DNA of 64,000 bases from an uncultured Lachnospiraceae bacterium. Its GTDB lineage: Bacteria > Bacillota > Clostridia > Lachnospirales > Lachnospiraceae. The notes beneath the pieces are model-generated. The model did not search any database, had not been told where the DNA came from, and was given only the letters and a program-made list of their open reading frames with translations. Below, one piece after another: positions 6,587 through 14,310 of the stretch. Position 1 is the stretch's first letter; each line of letters starts with the position of its first letter. Location of the stretch: contig CAJTVQ010000021.1 of assembly GCA_910579935.1 (NCBI GenBank), forward strand, positions 1-64,000, read 5' to 3'. The translations under genes and the position numbers were made by a program.

Positions 6587-8098
6587 CTAAAACCGGAAAT
6601 ACAAAAACGGATTATAAGTATCATTTACAAGAAAAGCCGTTGCTGTCAAAAACAATACCACATACCCTGCCATCGCAGCGAAACCGAACGCCGTCCGCCA
6701 TGCGCTTCCCATTTTTCCGATCCTCTCTTTCACCCAGGGATACACGGGAAAAGCCAAAACCATACCGGCTGCCAGCACTGCACCGTAATTTTTCAGATAC
6801 CAGAGACACTCCCCTCCCCACAGGGCATTTCCCGTACAGCCCGCCATGGACTTCATATATATCCCCAGCGCACCCATATCGTCAAACACAAAAACCACAA
6901 AGCCGACCACCACGATCAATATTGCATAAAAATGCTGCACCGCTTTCGGCAGAGCTGCCAAAGCCTTCCCCCATACATACTTTTCCAAAGCCAGCAATAC
7001 GCCGTAATACAATCCCCACAGCACAAAATTCCATGCCGCTCCGTGCCACAGCCCCGTCAGGAACCAGACCACGAACATATTGCGCAAATGCTTTCCCACA
7101 CCTGCCCGGTTTCCGCCCAGCGGAATGTAAATGTAGTCCCGGAACCACGTAGACAGGGAAATATGCCATCGGCGCCAGAAGTCCGTCACCGAAACCGCAT
7201 ACAAAGGATATTGGAAATTTTCCGGAAAATGAAAACCAAGCATCCATCCCATTCCGATTGCCATATCACTGTATGCACTGAAATCAAAATACAGCTGCAA
7301 TGTAAATGCAACTGCTCCCAGCCATGCCGTCGCCACCGATGCCTGTCCTGTCTCCAGCAGGCGTATCTCCTCCCACAATGCGCCGATCTGATTCGCTATC
7401 AGTACCTTCTTAAACAGTCCCTGCATAAACCGCAGGATTCCCTCCTGCACCTCATCCTTTCTGATCCGCCGGTTATGCAGTTCCTCATTCACCGCAGCAT
7501 AACGTACGATCGGCCCTGCCACCAGCTGGGGAAACATGGACACATAAGTCAGATAACTCAGATAATTCTTCTCCTCCGGCACCCTGCGCCGGTACAGGTC
7601 GATGCTGTAACTCATTGTCTGAAACGTAAAAAAACTGATTCCCACCGGAAGCCCCAACCCCAAAAGCGGAACGGACGTGCCAAACAGCCCGTTCACCGTT
7701 CCTGCCAGAAAGTCCGCATACTTAAAAAAAGCCAGCATGGAAAGATTGATTGCCAAAGCACAGACAAGAAAGAGCTTCCGCTTTCCCCCTGTTGTCCCAA
7801 ACTTCGTCATCAGCCTGCCGCAGCTGTAATCCACCAGTGTGGCAAACAGCATCAGCAGCAAATACACCGGTTCTCCCCATGCATAAAAAATCAGGCTGAA
7901 CAAAAGCAGAACCCCGTTTCTCCACACCTGGCCTGAAGACGCCGTCCGTCCGGCGGCTCCGGACGCCCTCTGCCCCGCAGAGGCAGTCCGCCCTGCACAT
8001 ACCGCGCGTCCGGCAGATACGATACACGGAACCCCATAATACAATAAAAAACAGGCGGGAAGAAAGAAAAACAGAAATGGAATACTGCTGAAGACCAT
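6587..8098 (-). CDS. MBOAT family O-acyltransferase (AlgI-like)
   Basis: A 503-residue membrane protein with about ten hydrophobic segments. It starts MVFSSIPFLFFFLPA, as AlgI/DltB-like proteins usually do, and carries the catalytic His352 in LTGLWHGAAWNF plus DFWRRWHISLSTWFRDY, a hallmark of the family. It would move an acyl group, probably acetyl, across the membrane to an extracellular polymer. It lies 16 bp after a DUF4358 lipoprotein and upstream of the DHHW protein, giving a typical surface-acylation operon. Pro/Ala/Arg-rich residues at about 25-55 form an unusual loop after the first helix. Confidence 0.93.
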   Translation of the reverse strand: MVFSSIPFLFFFLPACFLLYYGVPCIVSAGRAVCAGRTASAGQRASGAAGRTASSGQVWRNGVLLLFSLIFYAWGEPVYLLLMLFATLVDYSCGRLMTKFGTTGGKRKLFLVCALAINLSMLAFFKYADFLAGTVNGLFGTSVPLLGLGLPVGISFFTFQTMSYSIDLYRRRVPEEKNYLSYLTYVSMFPQLVAGPIVRYAAVNEELHNRRIRKDEVQEGILRFMQGLFKKVLIANQIGALWEEIRLLETGQASVATAWLGAVAFTLQLYFDFSAYSDMAIGMGWMLGFHFPENFQYPLYAVSVTDFWRRWHISLSTWFRDYIYIPLGGNRAGVGKHLRNMFVVWFLTGLWHGAAWNFVLWGLYYGVLLALEKYVWGKALAALPKAVQHFYAILIVVVGFVVFVFDDMGALGIYMKSMAGCTGNALWGGECLWYLKNYGAVLAAGMVLAFPVYPWVKERIGKMGSAWRTAFGFAAMAGYVVLFLTATAFLVNDTYNPFLYFRF

Positions 8099-8114
8099 AC
8101 GTTTTCCCGCCTTT

Positions 8115-8666
8115 CTATATCGCTTTTTCTATAATCTGTAAAATGGCGTCCGCCTGCTCCGAAATCACCAGATAGACATAATTCCCGCTCGATTTCACGG
8201 AACTTTTGTCTACGATCTCAAACTGCTCCGGAAGATAATCCTGCATCTCCGACCGCTTTTCATCCACAACGACCTGCAGAGCCTTGCTCATTGCTTCCAC
8301 ATCGTCTGTCTCTTTTACTTTCAGAATAATGACAGCCTCCGCACTGGTAGCCTCCTCAGACATGGCAAACACATACTCTTCCAGCTTCTCCGGCTCTATT
8401 CCGTAATAATTGGTAATAAATGCATCTCCCATCGGCACCGGTGAAATGAGTTCCACACTCTGCTCTATTTCACTGTATATTTCCTCTACGGATTTTGCTT
8501 CTGCCGCCGCTTCCCCGCTGTCTGCCCCCTGCGCCGTGTCTTCCACTACGCTTCCGCTCTGCACGGCAACCGCATCACCGCCGTCCGATTGTCCGCATCC
8601 TCCCAAAAGGGCAGCCGTCACCGCCGCCCAGACCATCATCCCTCTGATTCCTGTCCTTCTTCTCAT
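8115..8666 (-). CDS. DUF4358 lipoprotein
   Basis: A 183-residue lipoprotein with a lipobox ending LLGGC (C24), a short acidic linker and a DUF4358 domain from about residue 58. Proteins of this family are common in Lachnospiraceae and often sit beside MBOAT/DHHW acylation genes, as here. Their function is unknown. A strong AAGGAGATACACAGG precedes the ATG. It ends 16 bp before the MBOAT gene, so the two are almost certainly co-transcribed. Confidence 0.88.
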   Translation of the reverse strand: MRRRTGIRGMMVWAAVTAALLGGCGQSDGGDAVAVQSGSVVEDTAQGADSGEAAAEAKSVEEIYSEIEQSVELISPVPMGDAFITNYYGIEPEKLEEYVFAMSEEATSAEAVIILKVKETDDVEAMSKALQVVVDEKRSEMQDYLPEQFEIVDKSSVKSSGNYVYLVISEQADAILQIIEKAI

Positions 8667-8912
8667 CCTGTGTATCTCCTTCCTTGTTTTTCATTCTTTA
8701 CTCTTACCGCATCTTTAATACCGCCCATTTTTTAACCGGCAGTTCTTTATACTATATGCACCGTTATGATCATATTATAACGCGGCATATCTGTTCCTGC
8801 TTATCCTTTCATTTCCATCTTTGGTACTTCCTTCCGGATTTCCCGTATCTGCGCCTTTTCCTTCTGCATCTTCTGCGCTCTCATTCCCTGACGCTCCGCT
8901 TCCGCCCCTGAC

Positions 8913-9782
8913 TTACCCGTTTCTTTCAATCTGCTCTTTGGCATAATCCCGCAGCACTGTTATCCATATATCATAGGCTTCCGCATTCTGATGGGCAAAC
9001 TCATCGCTGCAGTACTCAGCCGCCAGATCCCCGTTCTCATCTGCCAAAGCGTCCGCGATATTGATAAATCCCAGCCCGTTCTCCCGCGCCATCTCTTTCA
9101 GCATATCATTATACTCCCGTATCGTATTATTTTCCAGCTTTCCAACCTCTTTTCCATGCAGAATATAAGTCATGCTCATAATATGGATTTCCACACCGGG
9201 AGAACTCTCCTCTATTTTGCCAAGCAATTCCTCATACTTCTCCCATGTTCCCTCCAGTCCGGTCACATTCAGGTCGTTCATGCCCAGCATGATGAATACT
9301 TTTTTACATCCCATCATCGAAATGGAATCCCATACATACCTCGGTTCCCCTTTATAAACAGGGTGTACGCTCTCCTTATTACTCAGGTCCCAAAGGGAAT
9401 TATTGGCCGAATAACTTCCCGCTGCCAGAAACTGCAGACTGCTTAAAAAAGCATCCTCCTGCCTCTTCATGGCATAATTGCGGAACCCCAGCATGATCGA
9501 ATCTCCTACAAAAACAGCATCGCTAAAATACGCGTCAATTTTCTGCTCCATCTCCCTGTCTTGTGCAGACATTTCCGTTTCTTTGCCCTCTGTCTCCGTT
9601 TCCCCGTCTTCCTGTATTTCCTCTTCCGGTTCTTCTGTCTTCTTCGGAATCAGTTCTTTGGGCATCTTCTTTTCCTTTGCATATACCGGCATTCCGGTTT
9701 CCATTCCCGGTATCCGGTCCGCCAGGACCATTGCCGCAGCCATCAGCAGTACCGCACTTTTACATTTCCATGTCTTTTTCAT
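8913..9782 (-). CDS. Secreted SGNH/GDSL-type hydrolase
   Basis: A 289-residue exported protein with an N-terminal signal segment, a Glu-rich linker (about 41-80) and an SGNH hydrolase fold: GDS with S95, GMND with N169, and D260/H264 in SDEFAHQN. Such enzymes act as esterases or acetyl-transfer partners, and the context suggests work on acylated surface polymers. The ATG at 9782 is preferred over one 12 nt upstream because AAAGGATGG is correctly spaced. Reading on in another frame past the stop gives 37 more charged codons, so a small C-terminal frameshift is possible. Phased repeats lie upstream. Confidence 0.87.
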   Translation of the reverse strand: MKKTWKCKSAVLLMAAAMVLADRIPGMETGMPVYAKEKKMPKELIPKKTEEPEEEIQEDGETETEGKETEMSAQDREMEQKIDAYFSDAVFVGDSIMLGFRNYAMKRQEDAFLSSLQFLAAGSYSANNSLWDLSNKESVHPVYKGEPRYVWDSISMMGCKKVFIMLGMNDLNVTGLEGTWEKYEELLGKIEESSPGVEIHIMSMTYILHGKEVGKLENNTIREYNDMLKEMARENGLGFINIADALADENGDLAAEYCSDEFAHQNAEAYDIWITVLRDYAKEQIERNG

Positions 9783-9857
9783 TTTGCATCCCATCCTTTA
9801 TTAAGTCTCCTCATTCTGTACTTTTCTTCTTTTCATCTATAATATGAGAATACTCTT

Positions 9858-9901
9858 AACATGCATCAAATCCCCATCAGAATTGCATCATTTTTGCATC
9901 A
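9858..9901 (-). promoter_or_regulatory. Four 11-bp-phased TGATG repeats upstream of the acylation operon
   Basis: On the minus strand TGATG occurs four times at exact 11-bp steps: TGATGCAAAAA, TGATGCAATTC, TGATGGGGATT, TGATGCATGTT. A -10-like TATTAT follows downstream, with no good -35, so the last repeat would lie over the -35 region. One-turn spacing of direct repeats suits an OmpR/PhoB-type activator. Confidence 0.55.
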
Positions 9902-9944
9902 TCCTGTCAAAAACTGTCATCTTTTGCCGAAGACAAAACATGAC

Positions 9945-10646
9945 TCATGCCTTCTTTGTATACCTGCACGCCGGAAAATTCCCGCAGCCATAGAACTTCC
10001 CATATCTTCCTTTTCGCAGACACAGGACTCCGCCGCACAGCGGACAGCTCAATTCCTCTCCCATACCGCTGCCTTCCGCCTCTTTTTTCTGTTTCTGCAC
10101 CTCCCAGAGTTTTCCCATTTCCTCATAGCATTTCTGATTCATAATACAGTCGTTCAGCGCACGGTGGGCGCCCTCCGTCGGGATATGGAAATATCTGGAA
10201 ATATCCGTCAGCTTATAATGGGCCAGTCCGGGCAGACAGCTCCTCGCCATATACAGCGTATCCACATAATCGTTGTCCAGCTTCTTTCCCATTGCACGAA
10301 ACACTGCGTCGTAAGCAAAGTTCATATCAAATGTATGGATATTGTGCCCTACCAGTATGCTGTTACCGATAAATTCCAGAAACCCGCCGATTGCCTCACC
10401 GATTTCCGGAGCATCCGCCACCATTGCGTCGGTGATTCCGTTTACTGCGGTGGCCGAAGCCGGAATATGCCGTTTCGGATTTACCAGCGTGGAATATTCT
10501 CCCACGATTTTTCCCCCGTTTACTTTCACTGCGGAAATTTCTATGATGGCATCCTGCTCCTGATGAATTCCCGTAGTTTCCAAATCAAATACCACATAAT
10601 CCTTCACGTACTGATTCAATCGTTTTCCTTTGTCCCTGACCGCCAA
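9945..10646 (-). CDS. DEDDh 3'-5' exonuclease with C-terminal zinc ribbon
   Basis: A 233-residue protein of the DNA polymerase III epsilon type. It shows ExoI VVFDLETTG, ExoII GHNIHTFDMNFAY and ExoIII EGAHRALND with the catalytic H and D, giving the full DEDDh set. The C-terminal CPLCGG...GCGNFPAC segment is a topoisomerase-type zinc ribbon, likely for nucleic-acid binding. The start is a TTG at 10646 with GAGG 8 nt upstream; it overlaps the 3' end of the HD gene by 31 bp, so translational coupling is likely. The role could be DNA repair or RNA trimming. Confidence 0.9.
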   Translation of the reverse strand: MAVRDKGKRLNQYVKDYVVFDLETTGIHQEQDAIIEISAVKVNGGKIVGEYSTLVNPKRHIPASATAVNGITDAMVADAPEIGEAIGGFLEFIGNSILVGHNIHTFDMNFAYDAVFRAMGKKLDNDYVDTLYMARSCLPGLAHYKLTDISRYFHIPTEGAHRALNDCIMNQKCYEEMGKLWEVQKQKKEAEGSGMGEELSCPLCGGVLCLRKGRYGKFYGCGNFPACRYTKKA

Positions 10647-11422
10647 ACCTTTATCCTCTTTCTTTCCATATATTCCCTCATCTTCTCCCGAATCCGTTCA
10701 AACTGCTGCTGTGTCACCGGATTCTCTGACCGGAAGTGCATCAGCTCCTCCAGGTATCCCTGCGACGCCGCCAGTTCAAGACTCACCGGAAAGACAAGTT
10801 CAAATACAAGCGAAATATGCCCCACCACGTTATCCACCGCCGTTTTTTTCAGACTACGCAGCACCGCATGTTCTTCTTCGAAACTTTCCATCACCGCCGC
10901 CGTCACCTGACCGCCCCGCAGTTCCTCACTGCTTACATTATAAATTTCTTCTAACGGAAATTCCACATTTACTTTCAAAATATCAATTTTGTCCGCATCC
11001 CGTATGATATGGCAGAACCGCTGTGTCCGGTCCGTCAGCCCCTCCGGTATGCGGTACGCGCTGTGACCTGCAACCGCTGTCCGAATCAGTTCATCCTCCG
11101 TATCCTCCGGCGCATAGTCCCTGATTTTCCCCTGCACGAACAGAATTTCCGCTCCACATTCCGCGTGGTCGATCGACAGCGCATCGTTGAATGTCCCGTA
11201 ATTTTTCAGCTGTTCAAACCGGCCGATATCATGCAGCATTCCTATCAGCCATGCCAGGTCCGCCTCTTCCTCCGGCAGCTTCAGCCACAGAGCAATTTTC
11301 TCACAAAGCTCCGCTACCCGGTAAGTATGTTCAATTTTCAGCCGTACCTTTTCGTCCTCTGCATTATAACCCGATACATATTCCCGAAAAGTCTTTACTG
11401 CCTGCTTTCTGTCTATTTTCAT
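10616..11422 (-). CDS. HD domain phosphohydrolase
   Basis: A 268-residue HD-superfamily protein. The metal-binding motif is clear: H in KIEHTYRV, HD in IGMLHDIGRFEQ, and a later IDHAECGAEIL and RDADKIDIL. Proteins of this group hydrolyse phosphoester bonds in nucleotides or cyclic nucleotides; the substrate here is unknown. The ATG at 11422 follows GGAGCAGGG and removes an unsupported 16-codon extension. It lies between a dNTPase gene and an exonuclease gene on the same strand, which points to nucleotide metabolism. Confidence 0.85.
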   Translation of the reverse strand: MKIDRKQAVKTFREYVSGYNAEDEKVRLKIEHTYRVAELCEKIALWLKLPEEEADLAWLIGMLHDIGRFEQLKNYGTFNDALSIDHAECGAEILFVQGKIRDYAPEDTEDELIRTAVAGHSAYRIPEGLTDRTQRFCHIIRDADKIDILKVNVEFPLEEIYNVSSEELRGGQVTAAVMESFEEEHAVLRSLKKTAVDNVVGHISLVFELVFPVSLELAASQGYLEELMHFRSENPVTQQQFERIREKMREYMERKRIKVWRSGTKEND

Positions 11423-11494
11423 CCCTGCTCCTGTCCGCATACCGCAAAAGTCAGTTTTAAGTTTCCGCATGTCCCCGTCTTTCCGTCCCGCTTT

Positions 11495-12928
11495 TTACAG
11501 CATACCGTTCAGCTCCTGATACAGCGTCTTTGCATAGCTGTCCGTCATGCCGCAGATGGAATCCGTCACCAGCAGCAGACGCAGATACAGCTTCTCCGCC
11601 TCATCCTTATCTTTTGAATAAATACGGTAAATTGCCTTATAATTATCCGAAATCAGCATCATGATTTTTTTCTGCACCTCGTTCAGCTTCCGGTCCGTAT
11701 CGTAGTAGATCACCGCATCCACCAGCTTGTCCAGCAGGAAATTCATCATGGTTTCCGCCGCTATTTCCAGCCGCAGGATCGGCTTGGAAACAAACGCATA
11801 ACGGTAGGCAATATCCCCCAATGCATCCGCCATCAGTTTTCCATATGTATCATCCAGCAGCGCCTTTGTATAACTGCCTTCCATAATCTTCTGGTAATTC
11901 ATGGCAAATCCGTCCGTCGCGCAGGCAATCAGCCACCCTTGAATCCGTACGATCCAGTTCTGTACCGCATGGTTTTCCGGCTGTGCGGCATTCCTCCCTA
12001 TCGCTTTGCCATAACGCTCCTCCAAAGCTTCCGCCATACTATAATATTCCCTCAGATGCCCTTTATCCGCTCCCTCTCCTTCCAGCTTCCTGCCAAATTC
12101 CTTCAGTTCCTGCACCAGCTGTCCGAACGTGATGCAGCCCTTTTTAAACGCATCCTCGATATCCGCCGTCAGATAAGCAATATCATCCGCCGCCTCCAGC
12201 ACATAAGCCAGCGGATGCCGTGCGCCGCAGGTTCCAAGACTCTCCTGCAGTTCGGCAAAAATATCCTTCTCCGCGTAAAAATATCCCATTTTTTTATCTT
12301 TTATATTTCCGCTCTGTCCGTTTATTTCCGTAGATGACACAGGATATTTGATAATGGTTCCCAAAAGTCCCTTTGTCAGATTCATTCCATGCTCGTCTAC
12401 CAGATAATGCAGCTTCGTCACCAGCCGCAGCGCCTGCGTATTTCCTTCAAAATGAAACAGATCTTCTTTCATCTGCGGCAGCAGCAATTCCTCCACCGGC
12501 GTACCCTTATAAGAATACTTACCCAGATTCTTCAGAAACCATTCCCGTATCACCGTCTCCCCGAAATGACCGAAGGGCGGATTTCCGATATCATGCAGCA
12601 GTCCCGCACACTGCAGAATATCGCAGATATCAGCCTGATAAGACTCTTTAAATCCTTCATCCCTGATATCCTGTAACATTTTCCTTCCAATATTCTGTCC
12701 CAGCGATTTCGCCAGTGAAGATACCTCCAGCGAATGTGTCAGCCGTGTCCGGATGAAATCGCTGCGGTCCAGCGGAAATACCTGTGTCTTATCCTGAAGA
12801 CGCCGGAACGAAGCGCTTCCGATGATCCGGTGATAGTCCTTTTCAAACTCCGTCCTCAGATCGCCGGAATTTCCGCTCTTTTTATAATTTCTTATTCTGT
12901 CCTCACATAAAAGCCGACGCCACTCCAT
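11495..12928 (-). CDS. dgt: Deoxyguanosinetriphosphate triphosphohydrolase-like protein
   Basis: A 477-residue HD enzyme that would cleave dNTPs to deoxynucleosides and triphosphate. It shows the N-terminal RRLQDKTQVFPLDRSDFIRTRLTHSLEV and LLHDIGNPPFGHFGE motifs that define the dGTPase family, followed by the helical C-terminal domain. The start at 12928 is chosen because AGGAAGG lies 7 nt upstream; an in-frame ATG 24 nt earlier has no clear site. It is the first gene of the dgt-HD-exonuclease run. Related enzymes can restrict phage by lowering dNTPs, but this context is compatible with housekeeping. Confidence 0.93.
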   Translation of the reverse strand: MEWRRLLCEDRIRNYKKSGNSGDLRTEFEKDYHRIIGSASFRRLQDKTQVFPLDRSDFIRTRLTHSLEVSSLAKSLGQNIGRKMLQDIRDEGFKESYQADICDILQCAGLLHDIGNPPFGHFGETVIREWFLKNLGKYSYKGTPVEELLLPQMKEDLFHFEGNTQALRLVTKLHYLVDEHGMNLTKGLLGTIIKYPVSSTEINGQSGNIKDKKMGYFYAEKDIFAELQESLGTCGARHPLAYVLEAADDIAYLTADIEDAFKKGCITFGQLVQELKEFGRKLEGEGADKGHLREYYSMAEALEERYGKAIGRNAAQPENHAVQNWIVRIQGWLIACATDGFAMNYQKIMEGSYTKALLDDTYGKLMADALGDIAYRYAFVSKPILRLEIAAETMMNFLLDKLVDAVIYYDTDRKLNEVQKKIMMLISDNYKAIYRIYSKDKDEAEKLYLRLLLVTDSICGMTDSYAKTLYQELNGML

Positions 12929-13095
12929 ACCATAACCTTCCTGTCCAGCCATTCAATAATCCGGCTACCTAAGACTTTACTACGTTTTCACGAGAAATAC
13001 AAGAACAACCATAAAATCCCCCGTCAGGACGCTCCTTCTCCTTCCAGACAATCCGGCTGAATGTCACTCAGGACTCGTCCGCCCCAACGTTCTAT

Positions 13096-13125
13096 TTGAC
13101 ATTCAATCCATACGTAGTATATTAT
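13096..13125 (+). promoter_or_regulatory. Promoter of the repeat-bearing lipoprotein gene
   Basis: TTGACA at 13096-13101 with TATTAT at 13120-13125 (18-bp spacer) or TATATT at 13118 (16 bp). It is the only good sigma-A site before the lipoprotein gene at 13184. Confidence 0.65.
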
Positions 13126-13183
13126 AAAATAGAAATAAAAAACAGCAGTATATTCTTTGAACAAAAAGGATGGAATCAGACCT

Positions 13184-14146
13184 ATGAAAAATAATTACAA
13201 AAAACTACTTGCCTTTCTTCTCACAGGCTGCATTGCCTTCGGCGGATGCGGCGCCACGGAAGCTGCAGCAGATACGGAAACTCAGGATAATACGGAAAAT
13301 GCCGCAGATACGGAAGCTCAGGATGACACGGAAAATGCCGCAGATACGGAAGCTCAGGATGACACGGAAAATACGGAAGCCGCAGAAAGCACGGGCGATA
13401 CGGAAACAGATCAGGCTTCGGACACATCCGAAAACAATGCCGGCGGCCAGACATCCTCCACCGGTTCTTCCACCTATAACACAACATTTCCTTCCGCAAG
13501 CACGGAACCGGTTATTCCTCCTCCGCTTACAACAGAGGAAAACGAACAAACACCTGTCATCGACAATACGGAAATCCACAATGTGGTAGGCATTATTACC
13601 GATGCAACGCATTATTCCATTTCCATACAGGTTCCCGACGGAAATTATTATCACATGACGATTCCCGAATCCGGCGTGACTGGCAATCTGGATTATATTA
13701 CCATTGGTCAGATCGCAACCCTTAGTTATACCGGCTCGCTGGACGAAAACCATGCCTCGCTTACAGGTATTTCCAGCAGTTCCATGATCACCGGCATCTA
13801 CTTGGAAGAATATGCTTTTGCAATTAAAATCATTAACGCCGCAAGAGCCATGGATTTAAAGGCCCTTTCCGACCTGACAAATTTTCCCGTTTTTCTGGAA
13901 ACAGGAACTTACAGCGGCAGCATTAATACTTCCGGCGAATTCGAAGCAATAGACAATGAGAAAATCTTTTCCGAAGCTTTAGTCAACCGGCTGGCCAATT
14001 ATAACCTGTTCGATTTAAAATATACCGATGCGGGATTCGTCATGGGAAACGGCACGCCAAGCCTTACCTTCGATGTGGACGATGACGGCATACTCGGCAT
14101 CATCGGCATTAACTGCAATCCAGCACCGGAAACCTCACAAAATTAA
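13184..14146 (+). CDS. Lipoprotein with N-terminal acidic repeats, unknown function
   Basis: A 320-residue exported lipoprotein: basic start, hydrophobic stretch, then a lipobox ending either LLTGC (C16) or FGGC (C22). Residues about 25-75 are Asp/Glu/Thr-rich and carry an imperfect repeat NAADTEAQDDTE encoded by exact 36-bp tandem copies. The C-terminal 200 residues are folded-looking but unrecognised. The ATG at 13184 is chosen because the lipoprotein signal begins there; an in-frame TTG lies 27 nt upstream. It has its own promoter and terminator, so it is a single-gene unit on the plus strand. Confidence 0.8.
   Translation: MKNNYKKLLAFLLTGCIAFGGCGATEAAADTETQDNTENAADTEAQDDTENAADTEAQDDTENTEAAESTGDTETDQASDTSENNAGGQTSSTGSSTYNTTFPSASTEPVIPPPLTTEENEQTPVIDNTEIHNVVGIITDATHYSISIQVPDGNYYHMTIPESGVTGNLDYITIGQIATLSYTGSLDENHASLTGISSSSMITGIYLEEYAFAIKIINAARAMDLKALSDLTNFPVFLETGTYSGSINTSGEFEAIDNEKIFSEALVNRLANYNLFDLKYTDAGFVMGNGTPSLTFDVDDDGILGIIGINCNPAPETSQN
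13292..13363 (+). repeat. Exact 36-bp tandem duplication within the lipoprotein gene
   Basis: Two identical in-frame 36-bp units (13292-13327 and 13328-13363), each starting ACGGAAAATGCCGCAGATAC, flanked by degenerate partial units on both sides. Copy number could vary without changing the frame. Confidence 0.9.
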
Positions 14147-14153
14147 CTTATTT

Positions 14154-14180
14154 AATGCCCGCCAAACGGCGGGCATTTTT
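14154..14180 (+). terminator. Rho-independent terminator of the lipoprotein gene
   Basis: AATGCCCGCC, a short AAAC loop and GGCGGGCATTTTT form a strong GC-rich stem followed by a T run, 8 bp after the stop codon. Confidence 0.93.
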
Positions 14181-14213
14181 ATGAACTATTTAAATGCGGA
14201 GAACTTCCAATTA

Positions 14214-14288
14214 GGAACTGTTAAGAAATAACTTTGCATTTGCGGACTCAGACGTGCCAAATGTAAAGATTTATTTCTTAACAGTTCC
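14214..14288. repeat. Inverted-repeat element, copy 3 (75 bp)
   Basis: Starts GGAACTGTTAAGAAATAA and ends with its inverse, flanked by TTA on both sides (14211-14213 and 14289-14291). In reverse orientation it matches both ends of copy 2 (including ATCTTTACATTTG and TCTGAGTCCGCAAATG) but lacks its central part. It lies just beyond the terminator of the lipoprotein gene. Confidence 0.88.
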
Positions 14289-14310
14289 TTACTGCCGTTC
14301 AAATACTCCT

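Noticed and set aside
9861..10910. Long plus-strand frame opposite the exonuclease and HD genes
   Set aside because: Runs across two real genes and the phased repeats; typical antisense composition.
9945..12928. dNTPase, HD hydrolase and exonuclease as a phage-defence island
   Set aside because: All three are common chromosomal genes in this group, no other defence gene is nearby, and nothing suggests transfer. Individual antiviral roles remain possible.
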